This document shows positions 1-11,825 of a stretch of DNA of 64,000 nucleotides, piece by piece. The stretch is from Panax quinquefolius (Eukaryota > Streptophyta > Magnoliopsida > Apiales > Araliaceae). A program made the position numbers and the translations under genes. The notes beneath the pieces were generated by a model. That model was given only the letters and a program-made list of their open reading frames with translations, did no database searches and was not told the DNA's origin. The DNA lies in NCBI GenBank assembly GCA_020205615.1, contig CM035165.1, forward strand, positions 86,056,005-86,120,004. Direction: 5' to 3'. Positions within the stretch are counted from its first letter, which is position 1. Every line of letters starts with the position of its first letter.

Positions 1-810
1 ATATATTAATTTTAATAATTTTATAATTAAAATAAAAGAGTTTATTTTAATCTTGAAATTGGATTTCATGCAACATAAAATTGCCCATTAAATGATACTC
101 ATATATATATGGAATGATTTTATTTATTGATACATATGATGATATGTATGATAATAAATGGGATTGATTATGAATAATCAATTAATATGATTGGATTTAT
201 TTTAGTTGGATGTTTTTTGAATGAATGGGTTTTATTAAATGGGGTCACAGACTGCCTTTTTTTCGGTTTTTTCTTCTCGATGAAATTCTATCTCTCTCTA
301 TGTACTTCCCTCGATCACGATCAAGGTTTCTATTTAAATTAAATAGTTTAATGTAATAGGATTAGTTAGAATTTTTTTAGAAGAACCAAGACCAAGAGCA
401 AGGAGCGCTTGAAGACCCGCTTGTAATGGAGCCCCTATTAAATGTAATAGTTATATTTAAATGTTTATTCTATGCACCCTAGGGTTTGACCTTTTAGTTC
501 ACTTGGTGGCTCTAGTGAACCAAACTAGAATAAAAAAAGTCCATAATCAATCCTCCTAGAATATAGCATTCTATATGTGCATGCTAGTATTATATATATT
601 ATATATTATGCAAACATGCTTCGCATGTTTAATAATATATGGCGTATTTTATATATATATTTGCATGCTACGCTAAACAAGATGAGACAAATAATAACAA
701 ATCCTCAAAGTTTTTTATTATTAGTCTTAAGCGTTCAAAGATATTTAGAATATCGAACGTCGCCTTCTAGCATGATAAAATTAATAGAGTATTAAATATT
801 TAATATGAGT

Positions 811-1107
811 TTGTTGTGTCACCACAAGGCAAGTATTAAGTATTTAAGATGTTAATTTATCACATTTGATGCTTATAAAGAAAATTGAACAATATTGTTT
901 TGTTGTGTCACCACAAGGGCGATATTTTTCTTTTTTGAATATATGGAAGTGCTAGGTTGGACTTAACTTAGATAATTTTGATTCGGATGTGTCACCACTT
1001 GATCAAAATAATCCAAGAGGCAAAACATAAGGAGTTACATATTGATGTAATTGATGAGGAGTTGTCTACCTATTTATTTATATATAGTTTGTTGTGTCAC
1101 CACAAGG
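811..1107 (+). repeat. Repeated leader motif TTGTTGTGTCACCACAAGG in copia-1
   Basis: The motif occurs at 811-829, 900-918 and 1089-1107, with a partial copy TGTGTCACCACTT at 988-1000. Its core TTGTG-TCAC-CACAA can fold into a small hairpin with 5-base arms. Flanks are AT-rich and partly mirrored (ATTAAATATTTAAT before the first copy, TATTAAGTATTTAAG after it). The same four-copy arrangement is found in the leader of copia-2. The function is unknown; an RNA structure in the untranslated leader (packaging, translation or priming) is a possible reading. Confidence 0.8.
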
Positions 1108-1305
1108 CTATATATATTTGAAATGGGATCCTTATTCTCACTAGCAAAAACTTTAATTAGATTTTGCCGAACTATATATATGAGGGTAATATAGTTTGAA
1201 GAAAATAGTGGGAGATACCAATATAAAATAAGACCTAATTTATTTTGGTAATTAATAAATGAATGTTTGCTAAAATATTGTCCTTTTACATGCAGAATTT
1301 TGAAA

Positions 1306-2150
1306 ATGTCACATTCACTAATTTCACTGCGAAGCATACTTGATGCTAACAAACTGACCGGACCGAACTACACGGACTGGTTAAGGAATCTGAGAATTGT
1401 TCTCACTTTCTTTGAAAAGATTTCTTATGTCCTAAATTACCCAGCACTGCAAAAAAAGTTGCGAGATGACCTCGAGGAAGAGATTGCTACTTTTAAACAA
1501 AGGGCAAGATGATGCATCCGTGGCTCAATGCATCATGCTCAGTATCCACGAGTAACGAAGCTTCAAATAACAAGATGAAAATATGGATGCTCCTACTATG
1601 CTACTACACCTTGGAGAGTTGTATGGTGAGCAAAGTAGACCGCTAGATATGAAATATCTAAGGAGCTCTTCCGATCTCTTGATGACCGAGGGCACTGCTG
1701 CTGAGACTCATGTCCTAAAGATGATCAACTGATTGAACGCCTCTTGGATGACTTTGGGGTTCCTCATGGATGGGGAGTTGAGTCAAGATTTAGTCTTGCA
1801 GTCACTCCCGATACCTTCTCACAATTTGTTGTGAATTTTCACATGAATAAGTTGGATGTCACCGCTTCAATTACTTAACATGTTGAAAATCGCCAAGGTC
1901 ACTTCCCATCCAAGAAGAACCATGTCTTCTTCGGTGGATGATTCTTCCAAGAAAAGGAAGAGGCCCAAGGTATCTTCTCGAAAGGAAGAAATCCAAGAAG
2001 GCTAAGGGAAAGGCGAAAGTGAAGGATCAAAAGAAACTGATCCAAATTAGCAAAGGAATTTGCTTCCATTGCAATAAGCCGGGTCATCGGAAGAGGAACT
2101 GCAAGGATTATCTTGCGTATCAAAAGCGTAAGAAGCTTGGAGAAGCTTGA
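1306..2150 (+). pseudogene. gag: copia-1 gag (capsid/nucleocapsid), broken
   Basis: Translation from ATG 1306 starts MSHSLISLRSILDANKLTGP, followed by N-Y-x-D-W, typical of the N-terminus of plant copia gag. The frame ends with a stop at 1510-1512 after about 68 codons. Further gag-like sequence continues in shifted frames. A CCHC zinc knuckle, CFHCNKPGHRKRNC, is encoded at 2061-2102 with all four metal ligands intact, followed by a lysine-rich tail and a stop at about 2148. Gag would coat genomic RNA in cytoplasmic virus-like particles. A TTTACATGCAG tract just before the ATG looks like a 3' splice site but may be chance. The break pattern (early stop, several frameshifts) makes this a pseudogene. 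Confidence 0.8.
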
Positions 2151-2570
2151 ATCCTAATCATGGTTTGTTTATGATTGAAATTAATTTTTCCGAAAGTCAA
2201 TCTTCTACTGGGTATTGGATACCGGATGTGGTTCTCACATATGTAATAATATCGCGTGGACCGGTCGAAGTAGAAAGTCGAAAGAAGGATGAGGTCGCCC
2301 CTACGAGTGGGAAATGGAGCAAAGGTCTTTGCATTAATGTAGGGACTTATTGTTTAGCATTGCCTACGAGCAAGTTCATTAATTTAAATAATTGTTATCT
2401 TGTTCCAAATATCATTAGAAACATTATTTCAATCTACGTATTGATATGGATGGTTTTAATATTATAATAAAGAACAACAGCTTGTTCCATTTATAATGAT
2501 AATGTTTTATATGGTGTTGGTAATTTACTTAAATGGACTTTATATACTTGACTTGCATGAAAATATATTT
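2147..2570 (+). pseudogene. copia-1 aspartic protease region, frameshifted
   Basis: The codons for L-D-T-G-C-G-S-H-I-C are present at about 2215-2244, with the catalytic D-T-G at 2218-2226. This matches the protease active site typical of copia elements. The longest open frame over this stretch is a different one, so the active site is out of frame with the sequence before it. Downstream residues such as LVPNIIRNIISI (about 2400-2436) match the conserved stretch before the integrase zinc-binding region. The protease would mature the Gag-Pol polyprotein. Confidence 0.7.
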
Positions 2571-2579
2571 CAAATTAAA

Positions 2580-3480
2580 CAAACTAATAAAAGGAAAAGA
2601 GATGATGTTAATTATACCTTCATGTAAGCAATCAGTAGAGACTTGGTCATATTAATGAAACAAGATTATCCAAGTTGCATAAAAGATGGGCTCTTGAGTT
2701 ATCTCGATTATGAATCATATCCAACTTGTGAATCTTGTCTCATGGGTAAAATGACTAAATCTCCTTTTAGTGGAAAAGGAGAAAGAGTTACAGAGTTGTT
2801 AGCGTTGGTACACACGTATGTATGTGGACCTATGACAACGATCGCACGAGGAGGGTATTCTTATTTTATTACATTCAATCGACGACCACTCAAGATTTGG
2901 ATATGTGTATTTAATGAAATACAAATCAATCATTTGAAAAGTTCAAAGAGTTCGTAAGTGAAGTTGAGAAGCAAACCGGTAAGAGTATTAAGATTCTTCG
3001 ATCCGATCGAGGAGGAGAATACTTAAGTGGTGAGTTTCTCAATTGTCTCAAAGAAAATGGTATAATCTCACAATGGACTCCACCAGGGGATGCCACAGAT
3101 GAATGGTGTATCTGAAAGGAGAAATCGAACATTGTTGGACATGGTTCGATCTATGATGAGCTTTTACCGACCTTCCGCTTCTTCCGGGGATATGCCCTAG
3201 AATCTACCGTGATACCTACTTAACAAGGTACCTACAAAATCATTCCCCAAGACCCCATATGAAAGTTATGGATGGGAGGAAACCAAATCTTAAGCATGTT
3301 AAGACTTGGGGTTGTCCAAATTATGTCAAAAAGTTTGAAAACGATAAGTCGCAGAGACTAGATCCGACAAATGTAGATTTGTGGGATACCCTAAAGAAAC
3401 ATCGGGGTATTATTTCTATCATCCAACCGATCAAAAGGTGTTTGTTGCGAAACATGCCGCCTTCTTGAAAAGGAGTTTAT
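2580..3480 (+). pseudogene. int: copia-1 integrase, broken
   Basis: The GAG-pre-integrase segment includes C-E-S-C-L-M-G-K-M-T-K-S-P-F about 2729-2770. It is followed by the catalytic core with C-G-P-M-T and Y-F-I-T-F. The second catalytic aspartate falls in the segment I-L-R-S-D-R-G-G-E-Y (about 2990-3020), and N-G-V-S-E-R-R-N-R supplies the catalytic glutamate near 3100-3130. A further open piece at 3259-3468 encodes the usual VMDGRKPNLKHVKTWGCPNY region. At least three frameshifts or stops separate these blocks. The protein would insert element cDNA into the nuclear genome. Confidence 0.8.
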
Positions 3481-3699
3481 CCTCAAGGGGTCAAAGGGAG
3501 TAAGATATATCTTGAAGAAGTTCAAGAACCACAAAATACTACATGATCAAAGTGAGGTACCTAATCAAGTAGAGATTCCTTCATACCACACCCTATTCAG
3601 AATCTGAAGAGTACCAAAGATACCAGACAGGTATGGACTTGTCATAGAAGATGACAATGAGGTACGATCATAGATGATGGTGATCCATTAAATTACTTA

Positions 3700-5265
3700 A
3701 CAAAGCTATGAGTAGTAAAGACTCGAGAAATGGCAAGAAGCCATGAAATCGAGATGGACTCCATGTATGAGAACCAAGTATGGACTTTGGTCTCACCACC
3801 AAGGCATTAAGCCTATTGGTGTAAATGGGTCTTTAAAAGAAAGATCGGAGCAGATTTGGCAAGGTAGAGACCTATAAGGCCCGATCGGTTGCAAAAGGTT
3901 TCAAACAAAGACAAGGAGTTGACTATGACGAAACCTTCTCACCAAGAGTAATGCTCAAGTCCATTCGGATTTTGCTTGCGATCGCAGCTTACCACGACTA
4001 CGAAATCGCGGATGGACGTGAAAACGGCCTTCCTCAATGGGAAACTTGAGGAGGATGTGTATATGACACAACCGAGGGGATTTGTTTCAAAGGTTGGAAC
4101 AAATCAAGTCTCATAAGCTACAACGATCCATTTATGGATTAAAGCAAGCTTCTCGTAGGTGGAACATCCGCTTTGATGAGACAATCAAAAGTTTGATTTT
4201 ATCAAAATGAGGATGAACCATGTATGTACAAGAAGGTTAGTGGGAGCGCTATTTCATTCCTTGTATTATATGTTGATGATATTTTACCGATAGGGAATGA
4301 TATTCCTATGTCAGTAAACAATTAAAATCAAGTTATCTAAACACTTCTCCATGAAGGACTTGGGAGAAGCATCCTATATTTTGGGGATAAAGATCTATAG
4401 AGATAGATCTAATAGGATGCTTGGCTTATCCCAAGGAACGATACATCGACATGATGCTAAAAGGTTTAGCATGGAAGATTCCAAAGGAGGTCTCTTGCCG
4501 ATGAGCCATGGAATACATCTCTCCAAGAAACAAGCCCCAAAGACACTGAGAGAGAAACCGCATGAGTAAGATTCCTTATGCTTCAAAGAATAGGATCTAT
4601 CATGTACTGTGATGATATGTACTAGACCAGATGTCGCTCATGCACTTAGTGTAACAAGCGATATCATTCGAATCCGTGAGAAGAACACCGAAGGCGGTGA
4701 AAAATATCCTAAAGTACTTAAGAAGAACTAAGGATGTATTTCTTGTTTATGGTGGGTCCGAATTAAAACTAGAGGGCTTCACAGACTCAAGTTTTCAAAC
4801 GCACTAAGATGACAAAGAACTGCTTTGAGGTATGTGTTTACCTTAAACGGTGGGCGCAGTTGAGTTGAAAAGTTCCAAGCAAAAACAAATCTTGATTCGA
4901 TTCAAAGGATGAGGCAGAGTACATAGCCGCAAGTGAAGCCGCAAAGGAAGTCGTTGGATGAAGAAGTTCATTACCGAACTTGATGTGGTTCCTAGCATTA
5001 AAGGACCAAAGCCTTTATTCTCGTGACAACACTGAGCCATCATGCGCAAGCTAAGGAACCCGTGTCTCATCGTAAATCCAAACACGTGTCATGCGGCGAT
5101 TTCATTTGATCGAGAGATCATTGAAAGAGGAGACATCACCTCGAGCGCAGTGCACTCTCAAGACAATATTTCGTGATCCATTTACTAAAGCGCTAACACA
5201 ACAAAGCAGCTTTAATCGTCACTTAGAGAAGATGGGTATGAGATACCACCACGATCGGCTTTAGT
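3700..5265 (+). pseudogene. pol: copia-1 reverse transcriptase and RNase H, broken
   Basis: RT signatures appear in changing frames: V-A-K-G-F-K-Q-R-Q-G-V-D-Y (about 3888-3925), K-T-A-F-L-N-G-K-L-E-E-D-V-Y (about 4020-4063), and the catalytic Y-V-D-D at 4269-4280, which is intact. An open stretch from 4351 encodes MKDLGEASYILGIKIYRDRS, the region after the RT palm. RNase H traces follow: K-D-E-A-E-Y-I-A-A-S-E-A-A near 4905-4940 and a final motif near 5160-5260. Many short deletions break the frame. The polypurine tract AAGTGGAGAT (5268-5277) lies just before the LTR. Confidence 0.85.
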
Positions 5266-5277
5266 GCAAGTGGAGAT

Positions 5278-7139
5278 TGAAAGTATTATGCATACAAGCC
5301 AATCACGTATGATGATAAAGCATATACCGTGTAATCAATCTTATTTATTTATTAATAAAAGAATTATTTATTAAAGGCATTTATTATCTACACTAAGTCG
5401 TTTTTAATAATATGTGATAAACCCATAGTTTTAAGCAACGCTTTTAGAATAATGATGATGATCATTCTAATGAGATCTAAATTCTTAGAAAGCTTAAAAC
5501 TAAAATAGTTCCCAATCATTGGATTACTAAATAGGGATTAGTGAATCCGGATAGATTGGTACATACGCTGTTTGCTTTCATTGGATGAGGATGATTGGTC
5601 TCATGATCATTTGTGTGGAGACACTAAAGCAAGTATGTAGGTGCTTATTAGAGAATAAGTTCAATTGAACGTGACTCGCTAAGGAATACCTAATGGAGTT
5701 TTACTTACCGTCATCAGGAATTCATGTAGTGATAGTAGTACAAATGATCCTTAGACTTGAGATCATCATAGTATCTTATATGTAATGAATTACACTTTGA
5801 CTTATTCCTTAAGACTCTTAGAGTATATCAAAGGGTATGCTTGGGTGTAATAAGTTATATATGAAGATAATGAATGATCAATAAAGAATCTACCACTTCT
5901 AGTAAAAAGGAGAGATGTCCTATGTGATTCGATAAATGACAACCCAGGAATCCTTGGCCAAGGTGGAATGAAATTAGAAAGTAGTTTCTAATTTGCATTC
6001 ATTGGGAGTTGTTCATTTAGGAATCGAAATACATATAATTAAATAAAATAAGACTTGACAGTAATTCCATGTCTTATATTTAATTGGGACATAGTATGGT
6101 GGAAGGATTGAATTGTATGCAGAACTATTTACTCAAAGGTTCTTTTATGATTAATGTTGAAATCTATATTATCCGGAAAGTCGCCGATCGCTAGGAGGCT
6201 TATCCCTATTGTAGAATAAATATTATTTATTTAAATAAATTATTTGTTTAATTTATTTATTTAAATGAGATTAGAATTGTTCTAATTGATTTATTCACAA
6301 CCTGTTTAATATGGAGAACCTAAAGGGTCACACCATAAAAGGAAGAATAATTATTTAAGAAGTTAATGGCATAATTGTAATAATATATTAAGTATATTTA
6401 ATTTAATCTATGGTGATAGAATAAATTAAATAGCTTAATATTTATTATTTAATATTTTAGAAATATTAAATATAAATTAATAAGAGGAGTCTTATTAATA
6501 TTATTATAATTATAATTATTTTAATTTCTAAAAGGTTTAGGAATTAATTTAATATTAGTACTCTCATTTATTCCTAATTGATTAGAAAGAAAATTAGTTA
6601 AAGGAGTTTAACTAATTATCCCTAATAGGATTAGGGAGCCCATTTAATTAAAAGAGTTTAATTAAATAAATAATACCTTATTTTAATTAAAATAGGGTTA
6701 TATAATATCTTTATAAGAGGAGTCTTATATTAGATATTAGATATACGTAATTCCAAGAGTTGGAGAGTACACCCCCATTTCTTATTCAGATAGGAAAAAC
6801 TAGGGTTTGAGCCAAATCCCTTCTTCTTGAATAATTCCTCTTCCTTGGTGGATCACCTATAGAGGCCACACACTTGGGTGGCTTACATTGATCAAAGGAA
6901 GGAATCTACCCTTTAGAGATTCAAGGAGATCATGAGAAGTAGGAGGTGAACTCGCACTGAGGAAGCTCGCTTCTACAAGGGTATGATTTCATAATTTCTT
7001 ATTCTTCGCTTTAATTAATAATATGCATAAAGGATGATCCGGGTAATTGGTTTGTGAAAAATTTTAAAAACTGATTTTATCTCGCTTCCGCTACGTTTTG
7101 CAATTTGATTGCTACTCTTATTTTCACGAAAACCTAACA
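5278..7139 (+). repeat. copia-1 3' LTR (about 1862 bp)
   Basis: The LTR runs from TGAAAGTATTATGCA to CCTAACA. Both ends are fixed by comparison with copia-2, whose LTRs show the same sequence on the other strand. A polypurine tract abuts its left end. The LTR is AT-rich, with alternating AATTAATTA-type stretches at 6220-6720. A clear TATA box is not kept here; copia-2 has CTATAAATAAG on the opposite strand at the equivalent place. The LTR would supply promoter and polyadenylation signals. Confidence 0.9.
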
Positions 7140-7196
7140 CCCATCTCTCCCCTCCTAGTTCTAGTCTCACATCTTAGCCAGGGATCATATCCCTAA

Positions 7197-7208
7197 GCTT
7201 TGATACCA
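7197..7208 (-). other. Primer binding site (initiator tRNA-Met type)
   Basis: On the minus strand this reads TGGTATCAAAGC, two bases inside the LTR end. It resembles the usual plant PBS TGGTATCAGAGC complementary to the 3' end of initiator tRNA-Met, with one mismatch. Confidence 0.8.
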
Positions 7209-7210
7209 AC

Positions 7211-9346
7211 TGTGACGCCCCCAAAATAGGTATACAACACCCATTCTGAGTCGCCAAATACATGGTACAGAAAGCAAACTATAACTTTAATAATACAATT
7301 GTCGTGCAAAATACGACAACACATACTGTGAGTTTAAATACAAATATTGTCTTCTAGACAATATCCACACTCAAATAAGTCCTCATTACAATTATTCAAA
7401 CACTATTTTTTAGAAATAGTGAGGACTGCTAAAACATCTTTCTAGAACCATCACTCCATACCCCGACTAGATCCTGCTATGTTCTCACCTCCTGAGAAGA
7501 AAAATGGAACAAAAAGGAAAAGGGTGAGCTCAACTAGCCCAGTAAAGAATATCATGACTAAGATAATATACAACAATTTATGATTAGTCTTTAACAGGGA
7601 AAAATCTGATAAAATATAATAGACAACAAGTTTTAGATCAACAACTGCAGCGAAAACAACAATCTATTAGAAGAGTCAAGTAGAGAATGAGTTCTACTAT
7701 CTTCTAAGACTTAAAAGTCTAACATCAATATTTTATCCCTGTAACAACAATCAATATACATCTTTAATCAAATATTCATCTTTGCACTACAGGCCAAAGA
7801 TATTCATTTGTATCACCAAATGGGTCATGTTCATCTCAACACTGCTCATCTTTGCACTATGGGCCAAAGATATTCATTAGGTAATCATTCATCTTTTGCA
7901 CTACGTGCCAAAGATATTCAAATGTTAATCATTCATCTATGCACTACAGGCCAAAGATATTCAGTAATATCATCATTTAGGACTGAGGATGATGAAAAAT
8001 ATTTTAAAGGAACGAATCCAGTGAAACAAAATAACAAATATTAAAGATTCGTATTATAGTTTATCCAAGATTAATAATACTCCATAATAACCAATTTTGA
8101 AGCAAAATTCAAGAATAAAGATCAAAACATGGATACAATCAAAGATAGTAACCATAATAGACATCTTGGACAAAAAGGAGAAAATTTCATTTTTCGGTGA
8201 ATAGTACCGTATTCGTGAATAGTGCCGTATACGTGAATAGTAACCCCGACACAAAAAGGTAGAAATTCCATAATAAAATTCATACCAATATTTTGGTATA
8301 ATGATATTGAAAGAATAACATCATTAGGAAGAAAATAACATCCCTTACCTCAAAAAAGACAAGATTTCCACCGAATAATCGGATATAGTCTTTCAAGGAA
8401 CTTGCACCAGAGCAGCAACACTCAAAGTATCAAAATAATCACAAAAATACGCTCGATAATATAGAGAGAAAACGAGAGAAAACTTGTTTCTGGTGTGATT
8501 TTCAATTCTAACTTAGCCCTCTATTTATAGGAAAATGTTAGCACGCCGAAGCAGACTTGACCTGCAACCTGATGGCTTTACCTGCTACTATTCCCACCCA
8601 CCACATTTGAATAAACATTCCAGCACATTTCTCACCAATCACAAGTGAGGCCCACTCAATTCTAGAATTTTTCACCAAAATCATTTGTAAACCTAATTTT
8701 CGAATCAGTCACCTCTTAAAATTCATAACAAATCTAGTGAAACAAAATAACAAATATTAGACATTGCCAATAATGCTATCTAATAATATTATTCAAATAA
8801 TATAAATTATTGATCCAATAATGGAGATATCGTGGCAAAGGACAATTATCGAACAACAATAATATAAAATATCAACGCAAAGAATTATCAATCAATAAAA
8901 TAAAATATCAATAGTAATCGCCGCGACACTTATCGAAGTCAGCCTTCTTCACGTAAGGATCAATAATTCAACAATATCATAATATACGCTGTGCTATCGC
9001 GGCAATCACACGACATCGTATTTTTTAACCACTGGGTATTCCAACAGCCTTAATTGTGAATAACAACTACTGCGTTATTCAATTTTATCGTTTTCTTCAT
9101 CCGATCGTTATCCGTTATGGGGCCACAAATGGCTACGCCGTCGTATGAATATTCCTCGACAGAAAGAATATACCATGACCAAATGAATATTCCCCGACAA
9201 TTGAATAATTTATAAGCACTTGCTTATTTTGCAAAATTTTCACATTTCACCCATAACCAAAGTATTATATCAAATTAATACCTTATTATTCACAATAATA
9301 AATATAGGAAATTAAATTTTATTTATTAAAATGTTGGGGTCTTACA
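7211..9346 (-). repeat. Gypsy LTR, minus strand (about 2136 bp)
   Basis: Ends are TGTGACGCCC (left) and GGTCTTACA (right), so the element-sense LTR starts TGTAAGACCCC and ends GGGCGTCACA. It carries a minus-strand TATA box at 8521-8529. Four degenerate copies of a repeat containing TTTGCACTA-GGCCAAAGATATTCA lie at about 7783-7960, and a short minisatellite of GAATAGTRCCGTATWCGT lies at 8195-8245. It belongs to the same family as 13230-15881 and the split LTR at 47874-61923, and is about 500 bp shorter than the former. Confidence 0.9.
8521..8529 (-). promoter_or_regulatory. LTR TATA box
   Basis: CTATTTATA on the + strand reads TATAAATAG on the minus strand. The same box is found at the matching place in the other LTRs of this family, so it is the probable core promoter. 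Confidence 0.7.
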
Positions 9347-9934
9347 CTTTCAACCGAGGGACCACAACCAGGATCATACCGGTGACAACAGTCATCAGAA
9401 CAACGATAACCAGTGGAGAAAGAAAAATACGGACAAGAGCGACAACCACTCTGGTGGTAGTCATGGCCATGAGAATAGAAGAAGCGATTCGGGAGGAGAT
9501 TTTAAAAAGAGGAGATTCAATAATGACAATATGAAGACGTCAGTGCCAACAATAACTAGTTCCAAGGGAGGAGAACGACCACCGGTCATATGCTATAAGT
9601 GCGGAAAAGAAGGACATATCAGCCCAAACTGTCCACAACAGTTTAATGTATGTTATAATTGTGGAAAGGAAGGACATATCGCTCGAGATTGCATTATAGC
9701 AAAACCAAGTCCAACGGGGATGGTGACTCAAAAGGCTGTCCCAGAAAAGTCAAAGTCAACGGTTCCTGGAAGAGCGTTTGTCGTGACTGGTCAAAATGCG
9801 AGGAACCCAAACGAGGTGATCACGGGTAAGCTAATCATAAATTCTTGTGAAGTTTATACCTTACTAGATACCTGGCATACCCATTCATTTATCTCTCCCG
9901 CCAGTGCTCAACGCTTAAACTTGACACCGAGAAA
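9347..9934 (+). pseudogene. gag: Chromovirus gag C-terminus with two zinc knuckles, fused to protease
   Basis: The frame is open from 9348 across the LTR junction, encoding a polar Q/N/H/S/G-rich linker and then two CCHC knuckles: CYKCGKEGHISPNC (9591-9632) and CYNCGKEGHIARDC (9651-9692), both with all metal ligands. Protease follows in frame; its active site reads L-L-D-T-W at about 9864-9875, so the catalytic-loop glycine is replaced by tryptophan. A frameshift near 9930 moves the rest into another frame. Methionine 9531 is internal to the polyprotein and not a true start. The knuckles bind genomic RNA. Confidence 0.85.
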
Positions 9935-10477
9935 TTGGACTTTGACTTATCTTTTGAAACTCCGTTAGGAGAAACTTTCATCACATCCACTATTTATAAA
10001 TCTTGTTTGATCCAAGTTGGCACCATCACCTTACCTGTTGACCTTATCTCTTTAAAGATACTTGCATTTGACATAATTTTAGGGATTGATTGGTTAACTA
10101 CTCATCATGCCAAAATTGATTCTTTTCGTAAGGTTGTTAGTTTTCATATTCCTAACCTACCTGTGGTGCGAATTCAAGCAACTAAGCCATTAAAATCAAT
10201 CACTGTTATATCAAGTCATAAAGCTATTCGTTTATTAAAAAACGGATGTCAAGCTTTCTTAGCCCATGTTATGGATTTGAATAAAGACATGTCATATTTG
10301 AATAATATTCCTGTTGTTATTGACTTTCCCGACGATTTCAAAGAACTTCCTTGCCTACCCCCTAACGTGAAGTTGAATTCTTTATTGATCTTGAACTCCG
10401 CACAAAGCCCATTTCTAAAACCCCATATCGAATTGCTCCTATTGAACTTCGTGGAGTTAAAGGTTCAACTACGGTGA
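9935..10477 (+). pseudogene. pol: Chromovirus protease end and RT N-terminal linker
   Basis: An open stretch of about 180 codons encodes DFDLSFETPLGE, VGTITLPVDLISLKILAFDI, and I-L-G-I-D-W-L-T-T-H-H, the second half of a gypsy retropepsin, followed by the spacer that leads into RT. The D-W-L motif after I-L-G is typical. The same stretch recurs at 63030-63600 in the right-hand chromovirus at high similarity. The expected F-P-D-V-F...L-P-P-x-R motif is altered here to F-P-D-D-F-K-E-L-P. Confidence 0.85.
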
Positions 10478-11280
10478 GTTGTTGGACATCGATTTCATTC
10501 GTCCCCAGTACATTTCCTTGGGGTGCTCCTATTTTATTTGTAAAAATGAAAGACGGAGTATGCGACTTTTGTATTGACTAATGAAATTGAACCATGTCAC
10601 CATCAAGAATAGGTATCCGCTACCTCGTATTGATGACCTGCTTAACCGATTCATAAGGAGCACAATTCTTTTCAAAAATCGATCTTCATTCGGATATCAT
10701 CACCGGAGATTAGAATCGAGAGGATATTCCAAAGACCGCTTTTAGAACTCAGAGACGCATTATGAATTCTTAGTCATGTCTTTTGGATTGACTAATGCTC
10801 CTCATGCTTTCATGGATATGATGAACCGAGTATTCAAGGATTATTTGAATCAGCTTCTTTGTTGTCTTTTATTGATAAAGATCCTCATATATTCCAAAAG
10901 TCAGTGAAGATCATGAGCACCATTTGAAGTCGGTAATCGCAAAGGCTTCGGATAACAAGCTATATGCCAAGTCAAGAAATGAGAGTTCGCTTGAGGAAGT
11001 AGCATTCCTTGGGCACGTGGTGTCAAAACATGGAGTATCTGTTGACCCTGAAGATCAAGCAATACTGAAGTTGGGAGCAACCAAAATCGGTGACTGAAGT
11101 ACATAGATTTTTGGGCTTAGCTGATTATTATCGGAGATTTGTGGAAGGATTTTCTCGAATCGCTACTTCGTTAACTCAGCTGACTCGTAAAGATACAAAA
11201 TTCGTATGGAGCGAGGAATGCGAGAAGAGTTTCCAAGATCTCAAGAGGAGACTCATTTTGGCACTGCTTTGACAATACCA
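10478..11280 (+). pseudogene. pol: Chromovirus reverse transcriptase, heavily decayed
   Basis: Fragments in several frames match gypsy RT: W-G-A-P near 10515, C-I-D near 10570, N-H-V-T-I near 10588, [14 protein letters not shown] (about 10757-10800), and F-L-G-H-V-V-S near 11005. The catalytic F-I-D-D site is lost: the matching stretch at about 10867-10890 reads F-I-D-K in one frame. An open piece at 11090-11272 encodes VHRFLGLADYYRRFVEGFSR, the thumb/connection region. RT would copy genomic RNA into cDNA. Confidence 0.85.
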
Positions 11281-11825
11281 TCCGGTTCGGATGGATTTGT
11301 TATCTCACAACGATACTTCAGGCAAAGGGTTAGGATGTGTTCTCATGCAACGTGGGAAAGTCATAGCCTATGCCTCGCGATAACTTAAAGAATATGAGAG
11401 GAATTATCCTACTCATGATCTAGAGTTGGCAGTAGTCGTTTTCGTGCTAAAGATCTGGAGGCACTATCTATATGGGGAGAAAGTGGAAATATATTCAGAC
11501 CATAAAAGTCTCAAATATTTCTTCACCCAAAAGGAACTCAACATGCGGCAACGATGTTGGCTCGAGTTATTGAAAGATTACGACTATACCATCCAATACC
11601 ATCCTGGAAAAGCAAACGTGGTAGCTGACGTATTGAGTAGAAGATCATATGTGGGTACAAGTGCAATGTTGTTAACACAAAGGCCCATTTTGTATGACTT
11701 GCAAAGGATGGAGATAGAGATAAAGGCTCCAAGTACCCACGTGATGATATCAAGCATACGAGTAGAACCGACTTTAATTGATAAAGTTAAAGTTGCTCAA
11801 GCTACGTACATAGAGAAATGATGCG
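11281..11825 (+). pseudogene. pol: Chromovirus RNase H
   Basis: Residues such as [17 protein letters not shown] and [10 protein letters not shown] (11426-11520) and [18 protein letters not shown] (about 11563-11620), then D-V-L-S-R-R, are standard for gypsy RNase H. The first part (11280-11425) is out of frame with this. RNase H would remove the RNA strand during reverse transcription. Confidence 0.85.

Larger units (their letters stand above)
1..7139 (+). mobile_element. Ty1/copia LTR retrotransposon copia-1, 5' truncated by window edge
   Basis: Domain order on the + strand is gag, protease, integrase, RT, RNase H, then a 3' LTR, which is the Ty1/copia order. The 5' LTR and PBS lie left of the window; base 1 is already in the untranslated leader, as shown by similarity to the leader of the inverted sister copy copia-2 (51337-60010). 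The 3' end is clear: the LTR stops at CCTAACA (7139) and the next bases belong to the leader of a minus-strand gypsy element. All coding domains are broken by stops and small indels, so the element is not autonomous. Its large LTR (about 1.86 kb) and long leader (over 1.3 kb) are shared with copia-2. Confidence 0.9.
7140..9346 (-). mobile_element. Ty3/gypsy element, minus strand: 5' LTR plus start of leader
   Basis: Read on the minus strand this is LTR (9346 down to 7211), PBS and about 60 bp of leader, then it is cut by the copia-1 insertion. The leader resembles 61924-62000 of the chromovirus at the right of the window. The rest of the element should lie left of the window, beyond copia-1. 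The element itself is inserted in the gag gene of the plus-strand chromovirus at 9347; CTTTC at 9347-9351 would be one half of its target duplication, with the other half outside the window. Confidence 0.85.
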
